64,000 nt of DNA from Apiosordaria backusii (taxonomy: Eukaryota; Ascomycota; Sordariomycetes; Sordariales; Lasiosphaeriaceae). Below the pieces are notes generated by a model that saw nothing but the letters and a program-made list of their open reading frames with translations, was not told the DNA's origin and searched no databases. This document shows, piece after piece, positions 1-12,119 of the stretch. A program made the translations under genes and the position numbers. How positions within the stretch are numbered: the stretch's first letter is position 1; each line of letters begins with the position of its first letter. Location: positions 2,728,001 through 2,792,000 of the forward strand of contig JAUKTV010000004.1 in assembly GCA_030549205.1 (NCBI GenBank), given 5' to 3'.

Positions 1-2
1 GC

Positions 3-793
3 ATGCAAGACCTGCTCGCTGGGCAGGCGGAGGGCGAAGGCGCTGAGGGTATGGGGGGTATGGGTGGCATGATGCAGGATCTTGCTCTCTCTGTAAGTTG
101 TAGCGGGTCGTTCTTTTGTTGGACTAAACAACCTGGCTAACATTAGCGTTTCTTGTCTAGATCCCCGGTATCGATGAAGCCATGTCCTTTGCCGAGGTCC
201 TGAAGCAGGTCAAGTCACTCTCCTACGAGACCATCATCTTCGACACTGCCCCTACAGGCCACACGCTCCGTTTCCTCCAGTTCCCTTCTGTTCTGGAGAA
301 GGCCTTGAAGAAGATTTCGCAACTCTCCAGCCAGTTTGGTGGTGTTCTGAACGGGCTTCTTGGTGCCAACGGTGCCCTTCCCAACGGCCAGAATCTCGGA
401 GAGATGATGGAAAAGCTCGAGGCCCTTCGCGCCACCATCTCAGAAGTCAACCAACAATTTAAAGACGAGCGTCTGACCACCTTTGTGTGCGTCTGCATTC
501 CAGAGTTCCTTTCGCTCTATGAAACCGAGCGTATGATCCAAGAACTAGCCAGCTACCAGATCGATACCCACTGCATTGTGGTTAACCAGCTGCTGTTCCC
601 CAAGCCCGGTTCCGACTGCGAGCAATGTACGGCCAGGCGGCGCATGCAAAAGAAATACCTCGAGCAGATCGAGGAGCTGTACGACGAGTTCAACGTGGTC
701 AAGATGCCACTCCTCGTTGAGGAGGTTCGAGGAAAGGAGAAGCTGGAGAAGTTCAGCGAGATGCTGGTCAAGCCCTTTGTTCCCCCATCATAG
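3..793 (+). CDS. GET3: GET3 / ArsA-family ATPase of the tail-anchored protein pathway (5' end outside window)
   Basis: Get3 is the cytosolic homodimeric ATPase that carries tail-anchored membrane proteins to the Get1/Get2 receptor of the ER. Two exons are visible: 3-92 (30 codons, phase 0, Gly/Met-rich) and 161-793, joined across a 68-nt intron (93-160) with a GTAAGT donor, a GGCTAAC branch site and a TCTAG acceptor. The join reads DLALS then IPGIDEAMSFAEV. The family switch sequence DTAPTGHTLR lies near position 240, and the zinc-binding CxxC (DCEQC) that bridges the dimer is near 615-630. About 240 of the usual ~340 residues are visible; the N-terminal part with the P-loop is upstream of the window. 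The C-terminus is intact. Frame and splice are certain; the start is not visible. Confidence 0.95.
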
Positions 794-2266
794 GACAGAT
801 ACGGGCGACAAGCATGCAGAACCATTGATTAGTATTCTAGAGAGCAGAAAAGGAAGAGCGTGGTAATTGCTTTGATTGGCCTCACAGAGAAGGGATACCC
901 CGATTGTCCATCAGTAATGCGGGGTGGCCCTAGACAGCGACGAATACTTCGAACTTGGAATGGCCGCCGGCCATGGGTCTTGCGTTGGCAGCTACTGGAC
1001 GTGGAGCTACCCTTCCAGTGCGGCGGCTTAACCAGAATGCAAATTGCGGAGGAGCGACTCGCAAAATTTGAGGCAGGCATTCTACATCTGAGTCTTGGTG
1101 ACATAATTGATATATGGCTTGATGGCGTTCATGATGCCGCTCCGCGATATAGAGCCCGAATATCTTTGGTCGAACTGAAGCCGACAGGAGTCCGAAGAAA
1201 AGAGGGATCGCTGCGGTACAGACTGAAGCCTCTACCGCCGAAGGGAAAGATTCGATCCATGCTGCCTTTTAAGATGGGATGGTTTGTTTGTCTGATAGGT
1301 ATATTGGGTTGTAAGGGCTAGCGGGGACAATAGAGAGGTATATAGCAAGCGGAGTGTATGTGATTATGTTTTTTCTCGAATGTTTTGGGTGCACTACGAT
1401 GTCACTTGCATGATGTCAGTGTCATGAATAGAATACCTTTTAATACTTTTCATTCTTGCTTGAGGTTGATCAATGAGTTTTTGGTCAAGGCACGCGAGAC
1501 AATCGGAAGTTGTGTTTGATGAATTTTGCACTTCAATTTTTTCCCTAATCAACGCGGAAGGACCGGTATAAATGAATGAAGACCGCGAGTCGAACGACAG
1601 AATACAAAGACTATATTTCGGTGTGGTGTAGGTGAAATACAAAGCATCTGGTAAACAACCACCAGTGACAGAAAAGAAAACACAGAAAAGTGTGTGTAAT
1701 GTGTGTGTAAATATATATAGAATGCAGTATCAACCAGCAGTTCCTTTATTCCTGATTTCCTCCCCGTTTCGCTATCCCTTTCCTTTGCCTTCCATTCCCT
1801 TCCCTGAAGACATCCCATACCGCTCTTTTGGATATCCCATCCCGTCGCTTCCCGCTTGTTTTGTTTTGTGTGTGCGCGCTGATGTGCTGTATATTGGTGA
1901 AAAGAAGAAAAAAAGCCTGAATTACCCCATCCCACGTCCCATGATGTTTTGTTTTGTGTGCGTGTGTGAATTATTCATGCCCCCCCTGAAAACAACCAAC
2001 CCAGCATACCTGACTGACCCGATTTGCCCTTATATAAAAGATACAAAAAGTCAACAAGAAAAAGAAGAAAAAAGAGAGAGAAGAAACGCAGGTGGGGAAA
2101 AAAAATGCAACTCCTGAAGCCTGGTCGACCATTGACCCCCCAAACTTTCGCTTCCCATGATCCGCCCTTATGTCGTTAGTTGTTGTTGTGTATATACAGT
2201 CCGTCCCAGCCCATGATGAATCTTATCGTTACAAAAAACCAAGAAAAATCAACAAGGAGTCCCCGC
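794..2266. other. Convergent intergenic region between GET3 and MPE1
   Basis: The two flanking genes converge here, so this should hold both 3' UTRs. An open frame at 860-1321 (153 codons, +) has no recognisable family and no support beyond its length. The stretch 1860-2100 is rich in purine runs and poly-A. I see no RNA gene or repeat. Confidence 0.5.
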
Positions 2267-4304
2267 CTAAAGCTCCCGGTAATCACTCGGCCTGACTCTC
2301 TTCTGCCGGTTCTGGTGGCGATGAGGGTTGACCGGCTTTCGGAAGTAGGCATCCTCGTCATCGGCCGGTTGGTGGGAGAAGTTCTTCATGCCGTTCATAC
2401 CACCGCCCATGCCTGGACCGCCCATGCCCATCATCATTCCTTGTGGTGGCATCTGTTGTTGTGGTGGGTGCTGATTGTGCTGCTGGTGTCCTTGGAACCC
2501 GCCATTTGGCCCGCCCCAGTTGTTGTGACGGGGATTGAAGTTGTGGTTTTGGTTGTTGTTGGGCATGCCGTGGAACCCGTTCATCATGGGGTTCATCATT
2601 GGGTTCATCATGGGGTTCATCATGTTCATGCCGTTCATGTTCATGTTTGGCATCCCGCCTGGACCTCCGAAGTTGGGCATCCCGCCGCCGAAGTTGGGCA
2701 TCATGTTCATGTTCATGGGATTCATGCCCGGGAACATCATTGGTGGCATGCCGGCCATATTCATACCGGGCATCATGCCGCCAGCCATGGGGTTCATGCC
2801 ATTCATCATGTTGTTGCCGTTCATCATAGGGTTGACTGGTGGCTTCTGCTGTTGTGATTGTTGAGTGGGTTGCATGGCTTTTGGCGCCTTGGGAATCTTG
2901 GGGTTCTCGAGGGCATCCTCGGCGGGCCGCTTCTTGGATGTTTGCTGGTTTGGCTCGCTGTTGACAGGTGTCGAGGTGGCGCTTCGGACTGAGGGGGTGG
3001 GAGTTGCAGTTTGCTGCTGGGCGGTTTGTTGTGGTGGCGCCGCCAAATTAGTAGGGGCTGGAGAAGGGGATGCGGACTTCTTGTTGATTGCTGGTTCGGC
3101 ACCAGCGAGCTGAGGCGATTTGGCTGATGTCTCGCTGGGGCTCTTTGGGCTCTTGGAACCCTCCTTGGCCTTACTATCCCTATCCGCAAGTAATTGATTG
3201 ATCTTCTCGACTGCCTCTTCATCTGTCTTGAGATCATCAATCAAGACGCCTTCTGCATTGCAAGCAGGGCAGACGAAGTCGCTCTCGATGAGAGCGTTGG
3301 TGATGCAGTCATTGCAATACGTCTTACTACAACACGGAGTCTTCATTGGCTCTATGAACATCTTTTTGTCGATGGAGCATTCTAGGCCTCGCTCTTGGAC
3401 CTCCTTCTCCCCTTCAGTAGCTGCCTTTGATGCCGCGTTATTCGACTTGGCCTTGGCTTGAAACCTCTCCCATGAGACCTTGTCAGGCTCCGCAATCACG
3501 AACTCTCCATCAGCGTTGACCATGATACCGGATGGTGTCTTGGAGTCATCTCCATCTGCATTCTGGCCAAGTGCAGTTGCCTTGTCGACTGTTTTGAGGA
3601 AAGACTTGGGAATGCCGGTCGTGCGCTTCACGCGGGGACGGTTGTCGTAGTCGGGGTTGTCGTTAGTTGGGCAAAGCTGGATCCAGTGGCCTTTTTCTCC
3701 GCATCGGTAGCAGATATAGCCTTGGGGTGGATCGTGGTCTGGGACATTGGCGGGCTTTTTGGGTCCACCCTTGGCGACATATTGTTGGGTAGCCATCTCC
3801 TCTTCTCTCGAGGTGAAGTGCTCGGTTTGGGCCTGAAAAACGGCAGCCATCTTCTCCTCTTCTGTCATGGCGCTACTTAGTTGGGCGAGGGTGTTGGATT
3901 GTGTCTTCGCCGCGGGCTTCGCTGTCTGTTCTCTGCGCGACGAGTTCTTCGCGTGGATGGGCATCTTTCCGGAGACATATCGAGCAGCGCCGCCCCTCCC
4001 CGGGTTCTTCGGGGGCATACGCCGGGCGATGACAGTGGTGGATCGAGGGATGATGGAGGTATCATCATCATACACTGCCACTTTGTTAGCCTGTGCACCT
4101 TTACGTGAAGCTGGGCCTCATTTGCTTACCTTCTTTTCCATTTTCATCAGCATAGATGGCCAGGTCGAAATCTGTTCCATCACCGAGGCCAGCGCGAAGA
4201 ATAATTTCCCGCTTGAGCTCAAAAACAGAGATGCCTGTTCCATCAAAGGCCACCCGTGTTGGCTCTTTCTGCGACTTGAACTTGAAAAATACTGAAGACG
4301 CCAT
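2267..4304 (-). CDS. MPE1: Mpe1/RBBP6-type subunit of the cleavage and polyadenylation factor
   Basis: Mpe1 belongs to the nuclear pre-mRNA 3'-end processing complex (CPF). There are two exons, 4304-4130 and 4074-2267, joined across a 55-nt intron (4075-4129; GTAAGC donor, GGCTAAC branch, GCAG acceptor), giving 660 residues. Domains in order: an N-terminal ubiquitin-like DWNN domain (about 1-80, starting MASSVFFKFKSQK); a CCHC zinc knuckle (C180 to C193, CYRCGEKGHWIQLC); and a RING/U-box-like finger (about 291-330, with CCSKTYCNDC and CPAC). This order is diagnostic of Mpe1/RBBP6. The last ~200 residues are low-complexity, rich in Met, Gly, Asn, Pro and Gln with MNPMMNPMMN-type repeats, and end PSDYREL. 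The 5' end faces the UPS gene across a divergent promoter region. Confidence 0.93.
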
Positions 4305-6104
4305 CTTGGCTCTGGTTGATGGGTAGAACCACCAAGGCCGGAAATGTAGCTGTAAATTAGAGTCGTGTCGGCGGTCTTTTCTCTGCTAAACCTGCTCGCA
4401 CTATAAGGAATGGGTAATGCGATGAGAAATCTTGATTTCTTGATTCCCTAAACCAGGTGACGTTTGCCCTTTTCTTCTTCTTTCCTCAACTCAACAGGTT
4501 GAATGGGAATCAATTCTGATTTGCTCTCCAGGAGAGACAGAAAGCGCTTCTTGAATGGAGGTTATGCGACGATAGAAAGGAAAAGTACAAAGACCCAGCG
4601 CTGCGAAAATTGCACTCTATTCAATTGAGCTGAAAAGCAGTGATGGATTCGTGCGACTTCCTCCTAAAAACAGCACCCCTTCTTTCTTACCAACACTACC
4701 CCGACGCTCTGTCAGCCAAATGAAAGAAAGCAAAAAACAGATCCCACTCGATGCTAGCAAGCAACAAAAATGCTCCTGCAAGCAGACTGGTGATGGCCTG
4801 ATGGAAAGGCGATGGCGATGGATTCCTGCGATGGCTTGGTTAGATGGACGTTTGTTCGTCTGACGCGCTGTCCTTTTCGTCGTTGCCGCTGCTTTGTCGG
4901 TTCACCGTTGCGCCGATGGAGAGCAATGGTGAAATAAACAGCGAAGTCTTCCAGATGTGCGAAGAAGAAAATCGTTGGTAGAACGACGTTCGCGATGATT
5001 TATTTGCAAAGAGGCCGGTGATGTGTTGTGAGCGACGTCGTCGTTGATTGTTGGTGCGAAAAGGCAGAAGCGAAATGGAGCAAGAAAGGCCAGTGGAGGT
5101 GAAGAAGTCGAAGGGTGGTTCGCTTAATCAAAGTTGGCCAACGGTCAGATGACTAATGCGTGAGCTGCGAGAGGTATGTTCCGAAGTCTGAGCTCCGCAA
5201 GCAGAAAGTGGGCCTGACTTTTCAGGCAAGAAGTGGGGATGCATGTGGCTGGCAGCAACAATCAGGACTTCATACAGTAACAGCGCATGAAATTATGATG
5301 CACTGAAACTTACTACGGTTTGCTTGGGGTTTGCTTCACAGTGCCTTTCAAGACTAGATTGGTATATCCTCTATGCCAGATTCCAAAAGCAGCGGTATTG
5401 AATGCATGTTTGTGGCCAAAATGCCAGTTGCACTTTACACTACAGTTACACAGGGCGGTCTCGGATAGTAATGGTGCGATAATGATGCTGTGCTCGAAAG
5501 GCTTCTGGAAATCCACTGAAAACGACAGGCAAGATTTTGGGGGAATGAGCCGATGATCACCGTCACAGTTGCGTCCCCCTCTCTTGTGCTCCCTGGCCAC
5601 ACGCTTCTTTTTGAACTGGCCAGCTCCCTCGCCATTTTCTCGATTGAATTCCCTTGATCCGTTTTCCCTGCGTCATCGCCCACCTGCTCCCATTGTGGCC
5701 TCCTCACTCCTCATCTCCATTAACTTGGGGGCACCCCCGAGCGACAGGGAACCTTTTCGCAGAAGCCAAGAAAAAAAGCTTCCGACTTTCCTATTCTCGA
5801 GGGTGTGCTTGTCTCGACAATCGCATCTTTCAGTTTCAAGCAACGCCTTCATGAAGTGAATCCGTTTTCTTGCACACGTGCCCTTCGCACTACTGCTTTT
5901 TACCTTTTGTCTTGAACTGCGCGAGCGACGACACCATACCGACCGATCAACCCGTTCCCGTCTTTCGCCTCCCCCACGTCAGTCCAGGATCCAAGCTCCT
6001 CGACCATCCGCCACCCACGACAACTCTCCAAACTTGCAAATCCTCCAACATCAAGATACCCCATAAACATCGTGAAATAAACATTCAACTAGAAATCAGC
6101 CAAA
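4305..6104. promoter_or_regulatory. Divergent promoter region between MPE1 and the UPS-like gene
   Basis: This 1.8-kb spacer separates the starts of two divergent genes and must contain both promoters and leaders. The part just before 6105 is pyrimidine- and C-rich, as usual for fungal 5' leaders. Open frames here (for example 4651-4863 and 5569-5859) are short, overlap on both strands and resemble nothing I know. I see no clear TATA box. Confidence 0.5.
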
Positions 6105-6797
6105 ATGGTCCTCACCCATACCACCAACCACACCTACGCCCACCCCTTCCCCACCGTCACCCTCGCCTTCTTCCTCCGCTACTGCTCCCCCCAGCTCAAC
6201 CCCTTCGCCTCCCACGTCCTCAGCACCGACACCATTGACTCTCACATCGACCCTTCCACCGGCCGCCTCCACACAACCCGCATCCACCTGAAGAAGTCCC
6301 GCATGCCCCCCGCCGTCATGAAGCTGCTTCCTACCACCCTCACCGGCGGAACCACCTCGCAGGCCTCGTACATCCTCGAGACTTCCGTCGTGGACATGCG
6401 CGAAGGCTGGATGTCCACCGAGTCCCGCAACCTCAACTTCGTCGGCGTGCTGTCCGTGGTCGAAAGACAAATGTACAGCATCCCCAAGACCAAGACGCTG
6501 GACAACACCGAGGTGGAAACCAAGGTTGTGTTCAAGTCGCGGCTGGGAGAGAGGCTTCGGGACAAGCTGTCGCATCAGAATCTGTCTGCCACGGCCCAGG
6601 AGGGCGGTTTCTTTGCCAGGCTGGGAGCGAGGGGGATCCAGAGGAGCATTGAGACGCTGGCTTCGACGAAGACGCAGGACCAATTGGGGAAGAGCAGGGA
6701 GGGGATGAAGATGATTTTGGAGAGGCTGAGGCAGACGGGAATTATCGGTGTGCTGGAATTGAGGAGGGCGGCGAGGGAGAGGAGTATGTCGGCTTGA
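6105..6797 (+). CDS. PRELI/MSF1-domain (UPS family) mitochondrial phospholipid-transfer protein
   Basis: UPS/PRELI proteins work in the mitochondrial intermembrane space, paired with Mdm35, and move phosphatidic acid (Ups1) or phosphatidylserine (Ups2) between membranes. The gene is a single exon of 230 codons. The PRELI/MSF1 domain covers about residues 1-175: the N-terminal HPFPTVTLAFFLRYCSP corresponds to the family's 'H-P-W-x-x-V-T' start, followed by RLHTTRIHLKK and SVVDMREGWMSTESRNL, all typical. The Lys/Arg-rich C-terminal helix is also usual. The first ATG, at 6105, fits the family N-terminus exactly, and the domain has no separate presequence. I cannot separate Ups1, Ups2 and Ups3 types with certainty; the overall look is closer to Ups2. 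Confidence 0.88.
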   Translation: MVLTHTTNHTYAHPFPTVTLAFFLRYCSPQLNPFASHVLSTDTIDSHIDPSTGRLHTTRIHLKKSRMPPAVMKLLPTTLTGGTTSQASYILETSVVDMREGWMSTESRNLNFVGVLSVVERQMYSIPKTKTLDNTEVETKVVFKSRLGERLRDKLSHQNLSATAQEGGFFARLGARGIQRSIETLASTKTQDQLGKSREGMKMILERLRQTGIIGVLELRRAARERSMSA

Positions 6798-7681
6798 AGA
6801 TCTTGTCCCTGAAAAGTGATTTGATCAAGAGCGGCTATGAAGTTATGACGACCAAGACATGCGCATGAAGATTCATTGGGTGGGCGGAGGTGGTCGGTCG
6901 GTCTTTCTATTTCTCATACACTTCACTATTCCGTTTACGGGATACACACCTTCGATCCCCACGACGAGATCTCACAGGGTCGATCCGGCTTTCGGAACGG
7001 CATCCATATCAACCACTCGAAAGTCATCCATCTCTTTAAACCTCGAAAGAGATGAAGGCAAGCCAGCTACTACGCTGATATCACCTGCCTTGAACACTGT
7101 TGTAACACCACCCTACTCTATTTCTCTGCTTTTGTCTCATCTCTTTATCATTGCTATTTTTCATCGGTTGGCGGAAGGAAAGCATGGCGTATAACGATAC
7201 CTTGAATTTTTTTGTTTCATTTTCATCATCAAACTGGTGGATTCCGGACGCCGGGTCGGGTCTGCTACTGGGAGGAGGGGGTGGAATGTGTCGGTTTTTA
7301 AAGTCGAGGTGGAAAGGGAAGGACTCGGTCCTAATTCCACTCTTTTGTAGGATTATGTGTTTGTGTCTTGGGGAGAAATTTGGCGACGGGAAGGGGCATT
7401 GCATCACAAGGAAGGCAAAAACAGCAAGGACGAAGGGTAAAAAAGGACGGGAGAACATGACGATATTGGATTCTCTTTGGCACTGTCTTTACGGCCTACC
7501 TTTTTACCTTTGCGTACCTGCCTATTAGTAGTTGTTAGTTAGCTGTCAATCAAGATGGTTATCCACATGCGGCCTTGTTTTGTTGCGAGATGTGATCCAT
7601 TTGTTCTATCGCCGTAACTTATTTCAAGGATCCTGTCCATGTATCTCTGCTAGATACGAAGAAGCGTGTCTATGGGCCTCT
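6798..7681. other. Convergent intergenic region
   Basis: Two genes converge on this 0.9-kb interval, which should contain their 3' UTRs. Open frames on both strands (for example 7151-7528) lack recognisable domains. Nothing else stands out. Confidence 0.5.
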
Positions 7682-9560
7682 CTATTTCCAATAGCGCTCC
7701 GACTTTTGATCACTCCAACCCTGCGGCGCCGTCCCCTGCCCCATATCCCCCTGGTCCTCCTCAGGGTAATACAGCTGCTCCACCGTAAAAGGCTTCGTGC
7801 AGTTCATGCAGTCCACCCTCCCCAGCAAAAACTCCAGCTGCCTGTACGAAGCAGCAGGCGCGTACTCTGGCAACATATGACCCGCCTGGTTCACCCCCAC
7901 CCACGTCAGCCCCCTCTCCGAGACCATGCTCCCCATCACACCTGCACCGCCGATATTCACACCCGTCTCCCCCACAACATCAACAAAAGGCACATAAAAC
8001 GGCTCGGTAGGTCTGTTCTGGAACCCGAGCTTGCCGCCCCAGGTCATGTTCTGGATCGCGAGGAGGGTGCCGTTTGACAGGATAACCATGTCTAGCTGCC
8101 CGTGAGCAATGATGACATTTCCAGTCTTGTTGATCACATTGGGTAAGGCGTACATGGTTGAAGGTTCGGAACTGTCACTGCCGGCAAAAACATATTCGTC
8201 GGCGCAGAGGCTCCAGGTTTTGTTTTGGGGGGCGTGGATGGCGGCTTTGACGTCGTTACGGTCAAAGTAGGCTTTGGTGCCGGAGGGGAGGTAAGGGGTT
8301 GATGCTAAGAAGCCGAGGACGTCCCAGATCCGGGGGCAAAAGTCGGTGATGTGGTAGAGGCTGAAGCATGGATTTTGGAGGGTGGTTGCGAGCCAAATCT
8401 CGTCGTAGAGGTGGTAGCACTCTTCTGACCAAGTGCCGTTCTCGTAAATGCCTGGGAGGATGGAGGGGAGGGGGGAAATAGGGGGGAAGGTGAGGTAAGT
8501 GTCTACGAAGGCGGAGAACCCGCACTGGGCGTCCATGGATTTGATGTGGGAGCGGAAGGTGTCGTTGAATGGGAAAAGGCTGCCCCAGTGCTCGATGAAT
8601 CTAACGATGGGGATGTCTTGCTGGAGGTCGTAGGAGTGGATCAAAGCGTTGTTGATGAGCATTCCCGACATTTGGTAGTAGGTAGTGTCGTTGGCATCGA
8701 GCATGGCGCTGGCGATGTAGGGGCAATACTTTCCACTAGTTGGTATTTAAGACGTCAGCAATCGGTCAATAGGGAGGTTATACTAGGGAAGTGATCCTAC
8801 GCGTATGATTCTCCAGCGATGTACACCTTGTAGCCCTGCATGCTGAAGGTATCGACAAAATTCTTCCACCATCCTTGAAACTGAGTAGCAAGTGCTTCTT
8901 CGCTGGCAATGGTTGGAACACCGGCTGAGAACCCAGTGCCGACCGGCTGCTCAACATAAACAATGTTGGTCAGGTTGTGCCAGCTCCAGTTATTCCGCAT
9001 GGGCTTGTAAGTCCCTGGTTGCCAAAGGAACGGCCCATGTTCGTGCAAAAGACCCTCAAACGAGGAGCAGCCAGGCTTAAGTGAGAGTCAGCGCAAGTCC
9101 AACATTAAGAGTTTTGGCAAGACAAAGATACATACACCGCCGTTTAGCCAGATCACAATCTCTTTATCCGCCGCGACGTTAGTGGAGGGAAAGAACCAGA
9201 AGAAGAGGTTGTTCTGCTCATTATGGTCTTTGCTGATGGGCAGCGAGCCAGCATACGATTCGCCAACGTCAAAGTCAACGTCCGGGATGTTCGTTCCGTT
9301 GACAGCAAATTCTTTTCATATCGTGTCAGTGCTCTTGTGATCCGTGTTTCAAAAGAAGGATACTCACTCGTGGTGTTGGCATTCAAGAAACGGTGCTTAG
9401 GAAAGCCTTTGTCTTGAGGACCAGGAAATACAGCAGCCTTGAGTTTGCTGACATTCTTCACGCCCTTCGAGTTGAGTAGGCGGGTGGGATGGTGTCCTCT
9501 GCCTGGACGGAGTCCTTCGACAGCCGTCAGGAGGAGGCCTAAAATAGAGAGGAGGCGCAT
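7682..9560 (-). CDS. Secreted serine carboxypeptidase, peptidase family S10
   Basis: The enzyme removes C-terminal residues from peptides in the secretory pathway, vacuole or medium. There are four exons: 9560-9368, 9311-9136, 9075-8801 and 8735-7682 (565 residues). Introns are 56, 60 and 65 nt with GTGAGT, GTATGT and GTAGGA donors; two acceptors are AAG. The true start is the ATG at 9560, giving a clear signal peptide (MRLLSILGLLLTAVEG). The S10 signature WLNGGPGCSS is rebuilt across intron 2, and the catalytic serine motif GESYAGKY (Ser213) across intron 3. The other triad members are Asp430 (GQLDMV) and His501 (NQAGHMLP). Several NxT/NxS glycosylation sites fit secretion. There is no C-terminal membrane segment, so it is not the Kex1 type. 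Which S10 subfamily it belongs to is uncertain. Confidence 0.93.
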
Positions 9561-10403
9561 ATTCAACTCGTCTCTGTTGCTGAATTCAGCTGTGTGAGAA
9601 AAAGATGGGAAGGTATTGAGATTGAGCTTCGTGAGATGCTACAATCAGCTGGACGTGGTGTGTTTGGCAACCAAGAAGTTTAAATAGACTGTCCAAGGAC
9701 GTAGCTACCTAAGGATGCCAGTAAAAAGAGAAAAGATCGGACTGATCAGGTGCTTCTTTTGCTTCTACTACTCCACTTACAGAGCACGCGGCTTTTCTGG
9801 TATTTTGATTACAAAGAAGGGGAACGGCGGAATCTCTTGTTGAGTGCTACTGATATCACGAGGGATTGAGGGATTGAGAATTTTGGGGGGCTAACACAGG
9901 AAGCTCGCTCCCATGTCTAAAAGGAAGGAGCAATGATCCAACGACACCATTCGAAGGAAGGGATGGGGTAACCTGAAAGCGTATACGTCCTCAGGATGTG
10001 ATAAACACATTGTTCCATTGGATATGCCGTGCCAGATCAACTTTTTTTTAGCAAAGTGTCGGCGCGAGGCAGTGGGTACACTGAAACAATGAAGGAGTGA
10101 AACACCGCTTCTCAATGAGAAAGCGACAAGGAACGCGGTGGAAAGCTTGATCGTATGTTGATCGATCAAAGGAACCCGGTATATCTTGAGTGGATTACAT
10201 ATTTGCCTATCATGCCTGCCGTTCTCAAGAACACCCGTCCGTATTAGGAAGGTACGAGGTCAAACAGCCACTTTGATTGGTCAATTTCCAATAGAGATGC
10301 CAAAACGAACATCAGCCTCAGAGGACGGCCGAGAATTTGGTAATATTTGTATTGTCAATATCATACAGCTATAAATACATTTTATTGAGAAGAAAGTTGT
10401 AAT
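9561..10403. other. Intergenic region upstream of the carboxypeptidase
   Basis: This 0.84-kb spacer holds the promoter of the minus-strand carboxypeptidase and the 3' end of MRF1. An open frame at 9891-10169 (-) lacks any recognisable domain. The sequence near 10345-10395 is AT-rich and fits the MRF1 3' UTR. No repeats seen. Confidence 0.5.
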
Positions 10404-11767
10404 TTATTTCCCCTTCTTCCCTTTAGCAGGCGCGTTAGCAGCAGCCGCAGCCGCCTCTTCATCTGCTAGCAAGGCCTGGATGTCCTTCTCAGTGAGCCAT
10501 GTATGTACGGCGTCGATCACCCTGCCCAAGGTGTCGCCGCCCCTGAGCACATCTGGAAGATTGTGAACATCAAGCCCGGCCCTGTGGTCAGTACACCTGT
10601 CCTGACCATAGTTATATGTCCTAATTTTGTCACCACGCGTGAGCTGTGCCGACGATAGCACGCTGCTTCGCAATGCCCTAGCTGCCTCTTCTCTGGCCTC
10701 ACGCCTCTTCTGCGCAATTCTGGATCTGAGCAGTCTCCATGCATCGGCACGGTTTGTGTGCTGCGACCGAGAATCCTGCATGCTGACGGTAATACCCGTG
10801 GGAATATGCGTCAACCGAATCGCAGACTCGGTTTTGTTGACGTGCTGTCCTCCTGCTCCACTGGCCCGCATCTTTTCAGATTTTACCTCGGCCGGGTCGA
10901 TGTAGAAGTCACTCTCCGGATTGTCCCAGTCACCATCAGACGCCGTGGCATTCTCGGCAAAAGAGGGCAGCACCCAGACCGCCACAGCACTCGTGTGCGT
11001 CCGTCCACTCTTTTCGGTTGCCGGGACGCGCTGAACGCGATGCATGCCTGCTTCACCACGGAAGTGGGCGTATGCTCCCTCCTCCATCACCTCAAGCACG
11101 GCTTCCTGGAGGGCAGTTTCTCCGTCGCCCCCTTTTTCACCGGTGCTGTCGGCGGCCAGGTACTGTACAACCTTTACGCGGAAGCCCTTGTTGACGCAAT
11201 AGGCTTGATACATTTTGAACACAGAGTCGGCAAAGAAGCGGCCCTCGGTTCCTCCTGGCCCAGGGACAACCTCAATAAGACATGGCATGTCTGCGAAGGG
11301 GTGCTTGGGCGTCAATGCCACGGATAAGTTCCGACTCGACTCGAGCAGCTGCTCGTTGGTAGCCTCGAGGTCTTCTTGAGCCAGTTCCCGCATTTCGGCA
11401 TCCTCTGACTTTAGAAGCCCCTCTAGCTCCTGGAGAGAAGCCTTGGCATGTTCGAACTTTTTGAAGGCATCTGCGATCCTGTGGACTTCGCCTGCGCGCT
11501 TCGCGATCTTTTCGTCAAAGTTGGTGGCTAGTTGTGCTGTTAATTGATCATGCTCGGCGGTGAGAAATCGTGCGCGTTCGAGGAGAGCAGGAGGAAGCTT
11601 GACAGAGTCTGCTTGGGGTTGTTAGTATGCAATTGGCAATTCCCGTGGGCTGTAACGTCAGTGAAGGTTACTTTACCTGTGCTAGCCCTCCGTAGAAACT
11701 GTTGCGAAAAGCCGATGCGCCTCAGCGATCGCACACAACTCCGACACACCCATGGTGCCGCCAACAT
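10404..11767 (-). CDS. MRF1: Mitochondrial class I peptide chain release factor
   Basis: The protein ends translation on mitochondrial ribosomes at UAA and UAG by triggering peptidyl-tRNA hydrolysis. There are two exons, 11767-11677 and 11608-10404, joined across a 68-nt intron (GTAAAG donor, TACTAAC branch, GCAG acceptor); total 431 residues. The first ~30 residues are Arg-rich and lack acidic residues (MLAAPWVCRSCVRSLRRIG), as expected of a mitochondrial presequence. The PCRF domain follows (EVVPGPGGTEGRFFADSVFKMY). The catalytic GGQ sits at 283-285 in RASGAGGQHVNKTESAIRLTHIP. The codon-recognition region includes RVPATEKSGRTHTS. The C-terminus is Lys-rich (KGKKGK). It is divergent with the tRNA synthetase copy at 12120. 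Confidence 0.95.
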
Positions 11768-12119
11768 GATCGCAGTTTAAGTTACAGGCATCAGCGCAGA
11801 ATATCTCAGGAACCACCACTGCCCAGACAGAATGACAGACGGCCCCTGCAGCTGCTCATCCAATCCTCGAGATTTCCCGGCAGGCAAAGCCGTTCTGCCA
11901 GTCTTTTCCGCCCTCCGGAAGTGGGCGGGTGGAGCCACAGACCCCGGTTTCAAGTGCCCCTCCCCCACCATAACGGGTGTGAATTGGACACGGCACGATT
12001 CGTAGGGCGATTCAGTGGCGGCCCGGTAGGCGCATTGTGATCTCTTCTAACTTTTTGACTCACCTCTATCTTTTACACTTGCTTACTTGCTTCTTGACTA
12101 GCTGTTCGACACCGATACC
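11768..12119. promoter_or_regulatory. Divergent promoter of MRF1 and the tryptophanyl-tRNA synthetase copy
   Basis: This 352-bp spacer lies between two divergent starts. Base composition is normal, with no sign of the AT-rich mutation seen 900 bp further on. A pyrimidine-rich stretch just before 12120 resembles a fungal 5' leader. No clear TATA box. Confidence 0.5.

Noticed and set aside
860..1321. 153-codon plus-strand open frame after GET3
   Set aside because: No recognisable domain, overlaps a frame on the other strand, and lies where the GET3 3' UTR is expected.
2180..2864. Long plus-strand frames rich in His/Val or Met/Gly
   Set aside because: They are the antisense of the repetitive Met/Asn/Gly tail of MPE1.
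6096..6683. 195-codon minus-strand frame
   Set aside because: Antisense shadow of the UPS-like gene, whose domain is clear on the plus strand.
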